From the NCBI RefSeq assembly GCF_008830225.1, contig NZ_WAIE01000001.1, positions 248,001 to 312,000 on the forward strand: a stretch of DNA of 64,000 nucleotides, in the 5' to 3' direction. This document shows positions 21,858 to 29,018 of the stretch, in pieces. Source of the stretch: Pseudodesulfovibrio senegalensis. Its GTDB lineage: Bacteria > Desulfobacterota > Desulfovibrionia > Desulfovibrionales > Desulfovibrionaceae. Under the pieces are notes generated by a model. The model was not told the DNA's origin. It saw nothing but the letters and a program-made list of their open reading frames with translations, and searched no databases. The stretch's first letter is position 1; the number at the start of each line of letters is the position of its first letter. The translations under genes and the position numbers were made by a program.

Positions 21858-22550
21858 GTGGAAAAAGAGGCTTTGAACGAGGAATTGCGCTCTTTGGTTC
21901 GGGAAATCGGTGAATCGGAAATCTGGCGGCCCGTGCGCGATTCCGAAGGCAACCTGTTGGCCGGCGGAGCCGGCCATCGTGATGAAAGCCTGCCGCAAAG
22001 TCCACCGGCACATATCGACCTGCGGGGCAAGACCGTGGTGGATCTGGGTTGCAACGTGGGCACGTTCGTGCGCCGGGCCGTGCGACTTGGTGCGCGCCGG
22101 GCCGCCGGCGTGGATATCGACTCCCGTCTGGTGCGCTGTGCGCAGATCATGGCCGAGCTGGACAGCGTGGACAATGTGGAGTTCATGGTCTGCGATTTTA
22201 CCTCCCCGCCTGCGGAGAAGTTCGATGTGGCCATGATGTTCGACATCATCGGCAATACGACCATCGGCAGCGGGAAGATGCATTATTTCATGGACATAAT
22301 GGAAGATTGGGCCTCAAAAGAGCTGATCATTTCGCTCAAGCCCCTGTGCAGGACGCCCAAGCATTTTCGCAAGACGCCGCAGGAGTTCGCAGAGATTTTT
22401 TCCACCTGCCATCTGGAGGGCGAATGCTTTTATCCGGTGCGCGAAGCCGTGGACTATCTTGGTGGTCGCGGATGGCGCCTGCTCACGGATTTGCCCGAGG
22501 GATACGAGCGGTGCGGCATGAAAACGCTGCTGCATTTCGTGCGCGCCTGA
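21858..22550 (+). CDS. SAM-dependent methyltransferase, substrate unknown
   Basis: This protein of about 230 residues is a class I Rossmann methyltransferase: motif I is VVDLGCNVGTFV, motif II is AAGVDIDSRLV, then an acidic residue near EFMVCDF. The C-terminal half contains LKPLCRTPKHFRKTPQEF. I chose the GTG at 21858 because it has AAAGGATG upstream and the open frame before it encodes only a Phe/Cys-rich stretch. The substrate could be a small molecule, lipid or protein; the sequence does not decide. Confidence 0.82.
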   Translation: MEKEALNEELRSLVREIGESEIWRPVRDSEGNLLAGGAGHRDESLPQSPPAHIDLRGKTVVDLGCNVGTFVRRAVRLGARRAAGVDIDSRLVRCAQIMAELDSVDNVEFMVCDFTSPPAEKFDVAMMFDIIGNTTIGSGKMHYFMDIMEDWASKELIISLKPLCRTPKHFRKTPQEFAEIFSTCHLEGECFYPVREAVDYLGGRGWRLLTDLPEGYERCGMKTLLHFVRA

Positions 22551-22618
22551 TTGGCGCAAGTGACGTGGGATGAAGAGTCGGATTGGGCAGGTCTCAATCC
22601 GTCAGGATGGGAATCAAG

Positions 22619-22645
22619 ACCCTGGACGGTGTGTCCGTTCAGGGT
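22619..22645. terminator. Hairpin between convergent genes
   Basis: An 11-base stem (ACCCTGGACGG with one G-T pair) encloses a five-base loop and ends in TTT on the plus strand. It overlaps the last codons of the convergent zinc-ribbon gene. Confidence 0.6.
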
Positions 22646-22896
22646 TTCATGCTTTTGCCCAGAATGATGAGCACCCCGCCCAGAACGATGGGCAGCATGG
22701 CAAAATACATGGCGTCGCTCATGAGCAGCACCAGCCCGATAAAGGCCAGCAGCAGCCCTACGGCCATACATAGCCTGGGTTCCATGGTCAGCCGTCCGGC
22801 AAGCTTGGAACCGCGTCCGCGCGGGATCAGAATGCCGCAGTGCGGACACTGGATGGCGTGTCGGCCGATTTGTTTTTCGCATTGTGGGCAACGCAT
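22639..22896 (-). CDS. Small zinc-ribbon membrane protein near pspF
   Basis: This 85-residue protein has a zinc ribbon of two CxxC pairs (MRCPQCEKQIG and IQCPHCGILIPRG), followed by two hydrophobic helices of about 18 residues each. The ATG at 22896 begins exactly at the ribbon; the longer frame from 22929 adds only 11 residues. It lies 48 bases downstream of pspF on the same strand and may be co-transcribed with it, which would place it in the envelope-stress response. That role is inferred. Confidence 0.75.
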   Translation of the reverse strand: MRCPQCEKQIGRHAIQCPHCGILIPRGRGSKLAGRLTMEPRLCMAVGLLLAFIGLVLLMSDAMYFAMLPIVLGGVLIILGKSMKP

Positions 22897-22944
22897 GGAT
22901 TGGCGATACCACAGGGGCGGGGGATGCACAATACCGGGGGCGCG

Positions 22945-23988
22945 TCAATGCGCCTCTCCGTCGTTTAGCCCCTTGGAATACTTGCGGTACAGTCCCCGGA
23001 ACTGGTTGTAGGTCAGGCCCATGATCCGTGCGGCCTGTCGCTGGTTGTGCCGCGCCGCATCCAGTGCGGAACGCACGTATTGTTCTTCCAGTCTGCGGAC
23101 AGCGTCCTTGACCGGGACGGAAAGGTCGGGGGTGTGATCTTCGCAGCCCTGCGGTGCGGGTGCCTGTTTTTGGGCCGGAGCCTGTTGCCGGGGGCGAGCC
23201 GGACGGTACGGGGACTTGAACGGGTCCAGCACGATGTCGTCCACGGCTTCGCCGTTGCTGCGGTATACGGCGCGTTCCACCGTATTCTTGAGTTCGCGCA
23301 CATTGCCGGGCCACGGATGTGAAAGCAGTGCCGCCCAAGCCTTTTCTGAAAACGCGGGTGGTTCGCCAAAGCCCATTTCCACGGCCATGCGCGCGGCAAA
23401 ACGTTGCGCCAGCAATTCAATGTCGCCATGTCGCTCCCGCAAGGGCGGCAGGGTCAATACCTCGAAACTCAGCCTGTCCAGCAGGTCGCGCTTGAAACGG
23501 CCGGTTTCCGCCAGTGCGGGAAGATCTGCGTTGGTGGCGCCGATCACGCGCACGTTCACGCTTACCGGAGCCGCGCCGCCCACCCGTTCGAATATGCCGT
23601 ATTCCACGGCGCGCAATATCTTTTCCTGCGCCTCCCGCGAGAGCGCGGCAATCTCGTCCAGAAACAGCGTGCCGCTGTTGGCGGTTTCAAAGCGCCCCTT
23701 GCGCCGCACAGTGGCGCCGGTAAAGGACCCGGCTTCATGGCCGAACAGTTCGGAGTCGAGAAGCGTGGGCGCCAGCGCCGCGCAGTTGACCGGGATGAAC
23801 GGTCCCTGCCAGCGGCCGGAAAGATAGTGGAGGCGGGCGGCGGCAAGCTCCTTGCCCGTGCCGCGTTCTCCGATGATCAGGGTGGGCCGGTCGGCCCGGG
23901 CAGCCAGAGAAAGCGCTTCCTGAAATTGCAGAAAACTCTCTGACTGCCCGATGGCTTCCGTGGGTTGGGAATGGATGTCGGTATTCAT
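22945..23988 (-). CDS. pspF: Phage-shock activator PspF (sigma-54 enhancer-binding protein)
   Basis: This 347-residue protein has no receiver domain: it starts directly with an AAA+ domain and ends in a Fis-type helix-turn-helix, as PspF does. Walker A is GERGTGKE and Walker B is LFLDEIAAL. The sigma-54 contact loop reads GSFTGA, where the consensus is GAFTGA. PspA normally inhibits it by binding the AAA+ domain. It is divergent from pspABC, and the shared 160-base region holds a sigma-54 promoter facing pspA and inverted repeats beside the pspF start, which suggests self-repression as in enterobacteria. Confidence 0.92.
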   Translation of the reverse strand: MNTDIHSQPTEAIGQSESFLQFQEALSLAARADRPTLIIGERGTGKELAAARLHYLSGRWQGPFIPVNCAALAPTLLDSELFGHEAGSFTGATVRRKGRFETANSGTLFLDEIAALSREAQEKILRAVEYGIFERVGGAAPVSVNVRVIGATNADLPALAETGRFKRDLLDRLSFEVLTLPPLRERHGDIELLAQRFAARMAVEMGFGEPPAFSEKAWAALLSHPWPGNVRELKNTVERAVYRSNGEAVDDIVLDPFKSPYRPARPRQQAPAQKQAPAPQGCEDHTPDLSVPVKDAVRRLEEQYVRSALDAARHNQRQAARIMGLTYNQFRGLYRKYSKGLNDGEAH

Positions 23989-23999
23989 TTTTACTAAAG

Positions 24000-24018
24000 T
24001 TTGGTTTAATCAACCAAA
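24000..24018. promoter_or_regulatory. Inverted repeat beside pspF, candidate PspF operator
   Basis: A perfect 7-base inverted repeat, TTTGGTT-TAATC-AACCAAA, lies 12 bases upstream of the pspF start and about 85 bases upstream of the pspA sigma-54 promoter. A second short palindrome, CAACA-TGG-TGTTG, is near 24035. The positions fit upstream activating sites that also block pspF transcription. Confidence 0.5.
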
Positions 24019-24102
24019 TTATATTTTTATTTACCAACATGGTGTTGCCGTGTCAAGTCGGGAAAGCCATTGATTACAGATTGTTGCAAAAAACATATGT
24101 GC

Positions 24103-24118
24103 TGGCACGTCCTGTGCT
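24103..24118 (+). promoter_or_regulatory. Sigma-54 promoter of pspABC
   Basis: The sequence TGGCACGTCCTGTGCT has the -24 GG and -12 GC elements separated by exactly 10 bases, matching TGGCAC-N5-TTGC. It lies about 30 bases upstream of the pspA ATG. Together with the divergent pspF it indicates PspF-driven expression. Confidence 0.88.
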
Positions 24119-24148
24119 TTATGGTGTGAAAACGATCAGGAGGCATCC

Positions 24149-24814
24149 ATGGGCATATTTTCGAGATTCAAGGATATCGTCAGTTCCAACATCAATTCCA
24201 TGCTGGACAAGGCCGAAGACCCGGAAAAGATGATCCGGCTCATGATTCAGGAAATGGAAGAGACATTGGTGGAGCTCAAGGCCGGGTGTGCCGGGCTGAT
24301 GGCTGACCGCAAGCGTATCGACAGGGATCGGGAAGAAGCTGATTCCCGCATGGAGCTTTGGGAATCGCGCGCGCGGCTGGCCATGGAAAAGGGCCGCGAA
24401 GATCTGGCCCGCGAGGCGCTGGTGGAAAAGCACGCAGCCGAACATGCCGCTGGTTCGCTGGAAAGCGAGCAGGCACGTTTTGACGTGCTCATCGAGCAGG
24501 CGCGGGAAGACATGGCCCAGCTGGAAGCCAAGCTGGAATCTGCCCGGGAACGGCAACGCAGTCTGGTCAAGCGGCATGTGCGTGCGGACCAGCGCAAGCG
24601 GGTGCGCAATGATGTGCGCCGGGCGCAGTCGTCTGAAGCCATGATGCGTTTCGACCGGTTTGAGCAGCGGGTGGAACGGCTGGAGGCCGAAGCCGAGTTG
24701 GCCGGACCTGCGGGTTCCCACGGTCTGGAAGACCAGTTCGCCCAGCTGGAGAACGGCGACGCCATCGAGGCCGAGCTTGAGGCTATGCGCAAGAAAGCGG
24801 CCGGAAAGAAGTAG
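24149..24814 (+). CDS. pspA: Phage-shock protein A
   Basis: PspA is a peripheral inner-membrane protein of the ESCRT-III superfamily that stabilises damaged membranes and inhibits PspF. The 221-residue protein begins with the amphipathic helix MGIFSRFKDIVSSN and continues as long coiled-coil helices rich in Glu, Arg and Ala; length and helix pattern are typical. The ATG has AGGAGGC upstream. It is the first gene of the operon driven by the sigma-54 promoter. Confidence 0.95.
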   Translation: MGIFSRFKDIVSSNINSMLDKAEDPEKMIRLMIQEMEETLVELKAGCAGLMADRKRIDRDREEADSRMELWESRARLAMEKGREDLAREALVEKHAAEHAAGSLESEQARFDVLIEQAREDMAQLEAKLESARERQRSLVKRHVRADQRKRVRNDVRRAQSSEAMMRFDRFEQRVERLEAEAELAGPAGSHGLEDQFAQLENGDAIEAELEAMRKKAAGKK

Positions 24815-24887
24815 CGAAACGATTTGTGGGCACGGTTCGACTGCGTTATGCTATGGCCCGTTCCCGTGCATCTAAGGAGGATACCAC

Positions 24888-25112
24888 ATGGGCCATTTTG
24901 TAGGAGCCATATTCCTGTTCATTCTTGCCGGAGTCGTGCTTGTGGGCGCGGTGCTCGTGGGCGTGGTCAAGGCTTTTCGCTCATCGCCCCGGCAGAGTAG
25001 TTCCGAGGAAGAAACCAGAATGATTCAGGAAATGTATAATGCAATGAATCGGATGGAAAGCCGTGTCGAGTCCTTGGAGACCATCCTGCTGGAAAGGGAG
25101 AACAAGCAATGA
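24888..25112 (+). CDS. pspB: Phage-shock protein B-like membrane protein
   Basis: This 74-residue protein has an N-terminal transmembrane helix (about residues 3-28) followed by a charged helical tail with NRMESRVESLETILLERE, the PspB-type leucine-zipper-like region. A strong site (AAGGAGG) precedes the ATG. It overlaps pspC by four bases. PspB and PspC together sense envelope stress and release PspF from PspA. PspB is short, so assignment rests on topology, size and position between pspA and pspC. Confidence 0.85.
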   Translation: MGHFVGAIFLFILAGVVLVGAVLVGVVKAFRSSPRQSSSEEETRMIQEMYNAMNRMESRVESLETILLERENKQ

Positions 25113-25579
25113 GGCGCATGAACAGACATAACCGCAGCGGCAACGGCCGCGGACGCAGCAGGGGCTTTGGCGGATTCGGACCGGGCCAGGATTGGCATCA
25201 GCGGCGCCAGACCATGGAGCGAGCGCCCCTGTATCGATCACGCAACGGCGTGCTGCTCGGCGTATGTCGCGGGCTGGCCGACTATTTCGACATGTCCGTG
25301 TTCATGGTGCGGGCCGTGGTCGTGGTGGCGTTCATTGTTACGGGCATTTGGCCCGTGGGTATTTTGTATCTGGTGGCGGCCATACTCATGAAGCCTGAAC
25401 CGGTGGTGCCGGTCACCAACGACGACGAACGTGAATTTTACGACTCGTATGCGGATTCGCGCAGCAACGCGCTGTCGCGGATCAAGCGCAAGTTCGACAA
25501 TCTGGACCGCCGCATCCGTCGCATGGAGGATGTGGTCACCAGCAAGGATTTCGAATGGGAGCGCAAGTTCAAGAGCTGA
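25109..25579 (+). CDS. pspC: Phage-shock protein C-domain protein
   Basis: The gene encodes 156 residues. A basic Gly/Arg-rich N-terminus of about 45 residues precedes the PspC domain, recognisable from LYRSRNGVLLGVCRGLADYF. A membrane helix (about 68-95) and a charged C-terminal helix follow. It is the inner-membrane partner of PspB in stress sensing. The start overlaps the pspB stop (ATGA). A terminator with eight T follows, so the operon is pspABC with no pspD or pspE here. Confidence 0.92.
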   Translation: MRRMNRHNRSGNGRGRSRGFGGFGPGQDWHQRRQTMERAPLYRSRNGVLLGVCRGLADYFDMSVFMVRAVVVVAFIVTGIWPVGILYLVAAILMKPEPVVPVTNDDEREFYDSYADSRSNALSRIKRKFDNLDRRIRRMEDVVTSKDFEWERKFKS

Positions 25580-25601
25580 GCACACCGTTCAAGAGATATC
25601 G

Positions 25602-25633
25602 GGCCGCAGGGACTGACCTGCGGCCTTTTTTTT
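25602..25633 (+). terminator. Rho-independent terminator of pspABC
   Basis: A nine-base GC stem (GGCCGCAGG/CCTGCGGCC) with a six-base loop is followed by eight T. It ends three bases before the stop codon of the convergent radical SAM gene. Confidence 0.9.
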
Positions 25634-25635
25634 GT

Positions 25636-26781
25636 TCATTGCACGGGGGCGGGGGGTGCTTTCTTATTGTCGCACAGCGCGGGCATGCGGGCGTCAAACG
25701 CGCGCACAAGGGCGGCCAGCGAGTGCTGCGTGAATTCACACAGGTGCGAATGCGGGCGGGGTGCTTCCGGTGCGTACATGAGCATTTTTCCTACGCAGAT
25801 GACGCACAGGTCCCGGGCGTGGCAACCGGCGCAAGCAGCAAAATCGGGTTTGCGGCACGGCTGGCCTGCGCCCAGTGTTTGCAGGGGCGATTCACTGCGG
25901 AAGCGCTCCATGCCGATCATCATGTGGCAGGGGTAGCAGCCGCCGTCCGCTGCAACGGCCACGTTGCTGCTGCCTGCGGTGCAGAACGTTTCGGGCTCGG
26001 GGCGTTCCGAGCGCAGCACATCCATGGCCAGCCCGTGCCGCATCGTTTCTCCCTGCGCCCACACGTCCAGCACATGCTCCAGCGATTCCGTATGTGAACG
26101 CAGGATGTCGTGCCAAAGCGGTCCTTGCGACGGGTCCAGCGAAGCATTGCCCGGCACGGCTGCAAGCACGATGTCGAAGCGGTGCGGACGCTGCGCGTGC
26201 AGGTAGTCGCACATGTCCGGAATGTCGTGGCCGTTGCGAAAATGGCGGGTGGTGTACGTGCATTCCAGCGTGAACGGAACCCCGTGCTTGCGGAGCAGGT
26301 CGAGCCCGTGCATGACGCGGGCGTGGCTGCCGTTGCCCGCCCGGTCGGTTCGCAGCCGGTCATGGATGACTTGCGGCCCGTCAAGGCTCGTGGCCGCCCG
26401 CATGTTCTTTTCCGCCATGAACCGGGCCATGTCTTCATCCATCAAGGTCAGGTTGGTGGCCATGCTCAGCGAGGGCATGGAGGGCAGGATTCCCTGTCTG
26501 TGCATGGATTCCAGTTCATGTACGGTCACATATATGCATTGCCGGTTGAGTAGCGGCTCCCCGCCGAAAAACTGGACGTGCCGGATGTGGCGTGCGGCTG
26601 CGCAGGTCCGTACGGCCTTCAGGGCGGTGTGCGCCGGCATGCGTTGCCGCGTGCCCATGTAGCCGTCGGTCGCGCCGTAGCAGTATGCACAGGCAAGATT
26701 GCACTGCTGGCTGACGCACAGGGTCAGCCTTCCCAGCGGGCGGGGAGCCTCGATAGCCTGGTCCGGGCTACCAGCAGCCAA
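25636..26781 (-). CDS. Radical SAM/SPASM peptide-modifying enzyme (maturase B)
   Basis: This 381-residue enzyme has the radical SAM cluster motif CNLACAYC (Cys27, 31, 34), followed by FFGGEP, the SAM-contact segment. The C-terminal SPASM region carries the expected extra cysteines: CTAG..., CYPC, then CAGCHARDLCVIC and a final LCEF, enough for two auxiliary 4Fe-4S clusters. This pattern is typical of enzymes that cross-link ribosomal peptides. The start is a TTG inside the end of the 75-residue peptide gene (14-base overlap), with GGGGGATG upstream, so peptide and enzyme are translationally coupled. The likely substrate is that peptide. The bond formed (thioether or carbon-carbon) is not readable. 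Confidence 0.88.
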   Translation of the reverse strand: MAAGSPDQAIEAPRPLGRLTLCVSQQCNLACAYCYGATDGYMGTRQRMPAHTALKAVRTCAAARHIRHVQFFGGEPLLNRQCIYVTVHELESMHRQGILPSMPSLSMATNLTLMDEDMARFMAEKNMRAATSLDGPQVIHDRLRTDRAGNGSHARVMHGLDLLRKHGVPFTLECTYTTRHFRNGHDIPDMCDYLHAQRPHRFDIVLAAVPGNASLDPSQGPLWHDILRSHTESLEHVLDVWAQGETMRHGLAMDVLRSERPEPETFCTAGSSNVAVAADGGCYPCHMMIGMERFRSESPLQTLGAGQPCRKPDFAACAGCHARDLCVICVGKMLMYAPEAPRPHSHLCEFTQHSLAALVRAFDARMPALCDNKKAPPAPVQ

Positions 26782-26995
26782 TGCCGCATCCCCCGTTGCC
26801 GTCGTTGGATGCCTTTTCGAGCACGCGGCCGAGCTTGTCCAGATCTTCCAGCTTCATCTTCTTGATTTCATCCAGTCGTCCGAACACTTCACGCAGCGTT
26901 GCGCCGGATGCCTCGGCCATGCCCTTGCACAGCTTGTCCGCTGTTTCCGGGGCCATTCCTTCAAAACTGACGTTGATGGAGTTCCTCTTTTCCAT
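26768..26995 (-). CDS. Candidate RiPP precursor peptide with C-terminal CGIGCW core
   Basis: The gene encodes 75 residues: a charged helical leader of about 60, then a short tail, NDGNGGCGIGCW, rich in Gly with two Cys and a terminal Trp. Leader plus Cys/Gly-rich core next to a SPASM enzyme is the classic precursor arrangement. A good ribosome-binding site (AGGAGAACGACC) precedes the ATG. Its last codons hold the ribosome-binding site and TTG start of the downstream maturase. A third Cys lies in the leader (KLCKGM). I recognise no named precursor family. The precursor role is inferred from context and composition. Confidence 0.75.
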   Translation of the reverse strand: MEKRNSINVSFEGMAPETADKLCKGMAEASGATLREVFGRLDEIKKMKLEDLDKLGRVLEKASNDGNGGCGIGCW

Positions 26996-27325
26996 GGTCG
27001 TTCTCCTGTGGTTGGGGTTGGTAGATGTCTTTCAGTATGAAACATTTTATTTAATATTGGTCAATCTATTTATGACGTACGTCGTTATATTTGTTTGGGT
27101 TTGTGCCTGCGTCTTGGAAAGCGGTGCCTGGTGTGCTGCTATAAGGTGATTAATTACAGTGTTTTGATTAATTTATAACAAGATGTCCCGTGAAAAAAGC
27201 GGGTTTTGCTTACACGAATTTAAATTTCATGCTAGCGGAAATGGCAATAGAAGCTTCTATTTTTTTGTTGGCTGGGGGGCGGAATCCCGCCGTGTTTATC
27301 AATCCCGGAAAACAAGGAGAACAGC
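26996..27325. promoter_or_regulatory. AT-rich divergent control region of the peptide cluster
   Basis: These 330 bases separate the two divergent peptide genes and are clearly more AT-rich than the surroundings. They contain a perfect 10-base palindrome GACGTACGTC (27074-27083) and two direct copies of TGATTAATT (27147-27155 and 27165-27173, 18 bases apart). A TATAAC at 27174 could be a plus-strand -10. On the minus strand a TTGACC near 27060 could be a -35 for the 75-residue peptide gene, but its spacing to the best -10 is long. A short frame from 27190 runs into the next gene and is not credited. Confidence 0.5.
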
Positions 27326-27541
27326 ATGGCATCAGCAAACGTGCAGAGCGTCATGAACACGCTCAAGGAAAATCCGGACCTGCTCAGGGACCTGAACAAG
27401 GCCCTGACCATGATCTTTGCGGCCTCGGGCGTGGACCTGAGCGTTGAGGAAAAGAAGGAGTTCTTCAACGTGTTGTCGGAAAATGTCTATGGCGAGGCGG
27501 GCAAGGAAAAGGTCATTGTCCATGTTCATGTGAAATCGTGA
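27326..27541 (+). CDS. Candidate RiPP precursor peptide A1 (HVHV tail)
   Basis: The 71-residue product has a helical, acidic leader (MASANVQSVMNTLKENPDLL onward) that resembles Nif11-type leaders in rhythm, then a short beta-branched tail ending VIVHVHVKS. It is the first of two tandem copies: residues 1-60 match copy A2 except for one Ser/Ala change, while the last 11 differ at most positions. Constant leader with variable tail is typical of RiPP precursors. A strong site (AAGGAGAACAGC) precedes the ATG. A radical SAM enzyme and a C11 protease follow on the same strand. Confidence 0.75.
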   Translation: MASANVQSVMNTLKENPDLLRDLNKALTMIFAASGVDLSVEEKKEFFNVLSENVYGEAGKEKVIVHVHVKS

Positions 27542-27558
27542 GCGAAAGGAGATTCAGC

Positions 27559-27774
27559 ATGGCATCAGCAAACGTGCAGAGCGTCATGAACACGCTCAAG
27601 GAAAACCCGGACCTGCTCAGGGATCTGAACAAGGCCCTGACCATGATCTTTGCGGCCTCGGGCGTGGACCTGAGCGTTGAGGAAAAGAAGGAATTCTTTA
27701 ACGTGCTCGCGGAAAATGTCTATGGCGAGGCGGGCAAGGATACGACCATTATTCACATTCATATCAACAGATAG
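27559..27774 (+). CDS. Candidate RiPP precursor peptide A2 (HIHI tail)
   Basis: This is the second tandem copy, also 71 residues, 17 bases after A1 with its own ribosome-binding site (AAAGGAG). The leader is almost identical to A1, also at DNA level. The tail ends TTIIHIHINR. Both copies keep the spacing of two His separated by one beta-branched residue, with V replaced by I on either side, and one His codon differs (CAT/CAC). This suggests selection on the protein pattern. Open frame continues upstream to 27538 but the duplicated start is the ATG at 27559. Confidence 0.75.
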   Translation: MASANVQSVMNTLKENPDLLRDLNKALTMIFAASGVDLSVEEKKEFFNVLAENVYGEAGKDTTIIHIHINR

Positions 27775-27778
27775 AGAG

Positions 27779-27817
27779 ATGGGACCCGTGCCGCCTTTGA
27801 TGCGGTGCGGGTCCCAT
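27779..27817 (+). other. Long RNA hairpin between precursor peptides and maturase
   Basis: A 16-base stem with one two-base internal mismatch (ATGGGACCCG outer part, CCGC inner part) encloses a seven-base loop. It begins five bases after the A2 stop codon. No T-run follows, so it is more likely an mRNA-stabilising or attenuating element, giving more peptide than enzyme, than a full terminator. Confidence 0.7.
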
Positions 27818-27839
27818 TGAACGAAGTCGAGGTCCCTGC

Positions 27840-29018
27840 ATGGACAATGCGTTGTCGCCGTTTCCGCGGACGTTGGAATGGGAGGTCACCAGCCGGTGCA
27901 ATCTGGCCTGCTCCCACTGCATTTCCCCGTACTACGACCGCATGCTCGGCCCGGAGCTTGATCGTGGTCAGGTGCTGCATGCCATTGACGGCTTTGCGGA
28001 CGCCGGGATCGGTCATGTTCACTTTTTCGGCGGCGAGCCCACGTTCCATCCGGAATTTGCCGAAATACTTTCTGCGTTGGATGGCCGAGGCATCAGCGTT
28101 TCCATGACCACCAACGGCACGTTGCTGGAAGCGCGCGGCCTGTGGGACGCATTGTGCGGCCTGAAGCATCTCATGGGCATATCCTTCAGTTTTGAGGATA
28201 TCCAAGGCGAGCGGCAGGACAGGGTACGCGGTGCCGGGTTTTTCCGAACCGCCTGCCGTGCCGTGGAACAGGCTGCGGCCCGGTTGCCGGATGTTCCGCT
28301 GACCGTGGCTTTCACCCTGAACCGTCCGGCGCTCATGAATCTTTCCCCTTGGGAAATCATAAGATTTTTCAGCGTATTGGGCGCAGGAAAGGTTCTGTTT
28401 CAGGATCTGGCGGTTCCGCATAACGCGCGCCCCGGTTTGGCGCGTCTGGCATACGGCGCGCAGGACTGGTTTGATTTTGCGCACGCCCTGTTCGACCGGG
28501 AAGCGCAGTTGGGGTGTACGCTGCCGTTCGTGTATGAAATCAAGCCGCTGGTTGCCGAGTACCTGAACAGCCGTCCGGAATGTTCCGCGCCGGTGGTGCG
28601 GTACGGCTGCCAGGCCATGAGCTGCCGCGTGCGCCTGCTTTCCGATGGGCACGCCGTGCCCTGCCTTGCGGTGGTGGGGTGGCCGGATCAGCTGCAACGC
28701 TACCTGTGCCATACGCCGACCGTGGCGCAGGAGCCCTTGGCGGAAATACTGGGCGGCCCGCTGTATGCCCAATTCAATGCGCACAAGCTGTGGCGCAGCG
28801 GGCAGGGGGATGGCAGCGGTGCGAAATCGGTGCGGGGTTCGTTCATGGATTCGTTCATGGAACCGTGCCGTACGTGTCCGCACGCCGGAACTTTTTGCAA
28901 CCCCTGCGTGTTCGGGCGCATTTCCGGACAGGTGGGAACGGAAAGCACCTGTGGTTGGGTATGGGAGGCAATGCATGGACAGGCTCGGCATCATGATTTT
29001 TCTGGCTGCGGACAATGA
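27840..29018 (+). CDS. Radical SAM/SPASM peptide-modifying enzyme (maturase A)
   Basis: This 392-residue enzyme has the radical SAM motif CNLACSHC (Cys20, 24, 27), then FFGGEP at about residue 61. Its C-terminal SPASM-like region has CQAMSC, a VPCLAV cysteine, CRTCPHAGTFCNPC and CGW, sufficient for auxiliary clusters. It differs from maturase B in the C-terminal spacing, so the two are not recent duplicates. It probably acts on peptides A1 and A2, encoded immediately upstream. Because the A tails lack Cys, its chemistry would not be a Cys thioether; a carbon-carbon or related bond at His or beta-branched residues is one possibility. It overlaps the protease gene by 44 bases. Confidence 0.85.
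   Translation: MDNALSPFPRTLEWEVTSRCNLACSHCISPYYDRMLGPELDRGQVLHAIDGFADAGIGHVHFFGGEPTFHPEFAEILSALDGRGISVSMTTNGTLLEARGLWDALCGLKHLMGISFSFEDIQGERQDRVRGAGFFRTACRAVEQAAARLPDVPLTVAFTLNRPALMNLSPWEIIRFFSVLGAGKVLFQDLAVPHNARPGLARLAYGAQDWFDFAHALFDREAQLGCTLPFVYEIKPLVAEYLNSRPECSAPVVRYGCQAMSCRVRLLSDGHAVPCLAVVGWPDQLQRYLCHTPTVAQEPLAEILGGPLYAQFNAHKLWRSGQGDGSGAKSVRGSFMDSFMEPCRTCPHAGTFCNPCVFGRISGQVGTESTCGWVWEAMHGQARHHDFSGCGQ

Noticed and set aside
27190-27447. 85-codon frame in the divergent control region
   Set aside because: It overlaps the first precursor peptide in another frame, has no ribosome-binding site, and the overlapping frame is supported by the tandem duplication.
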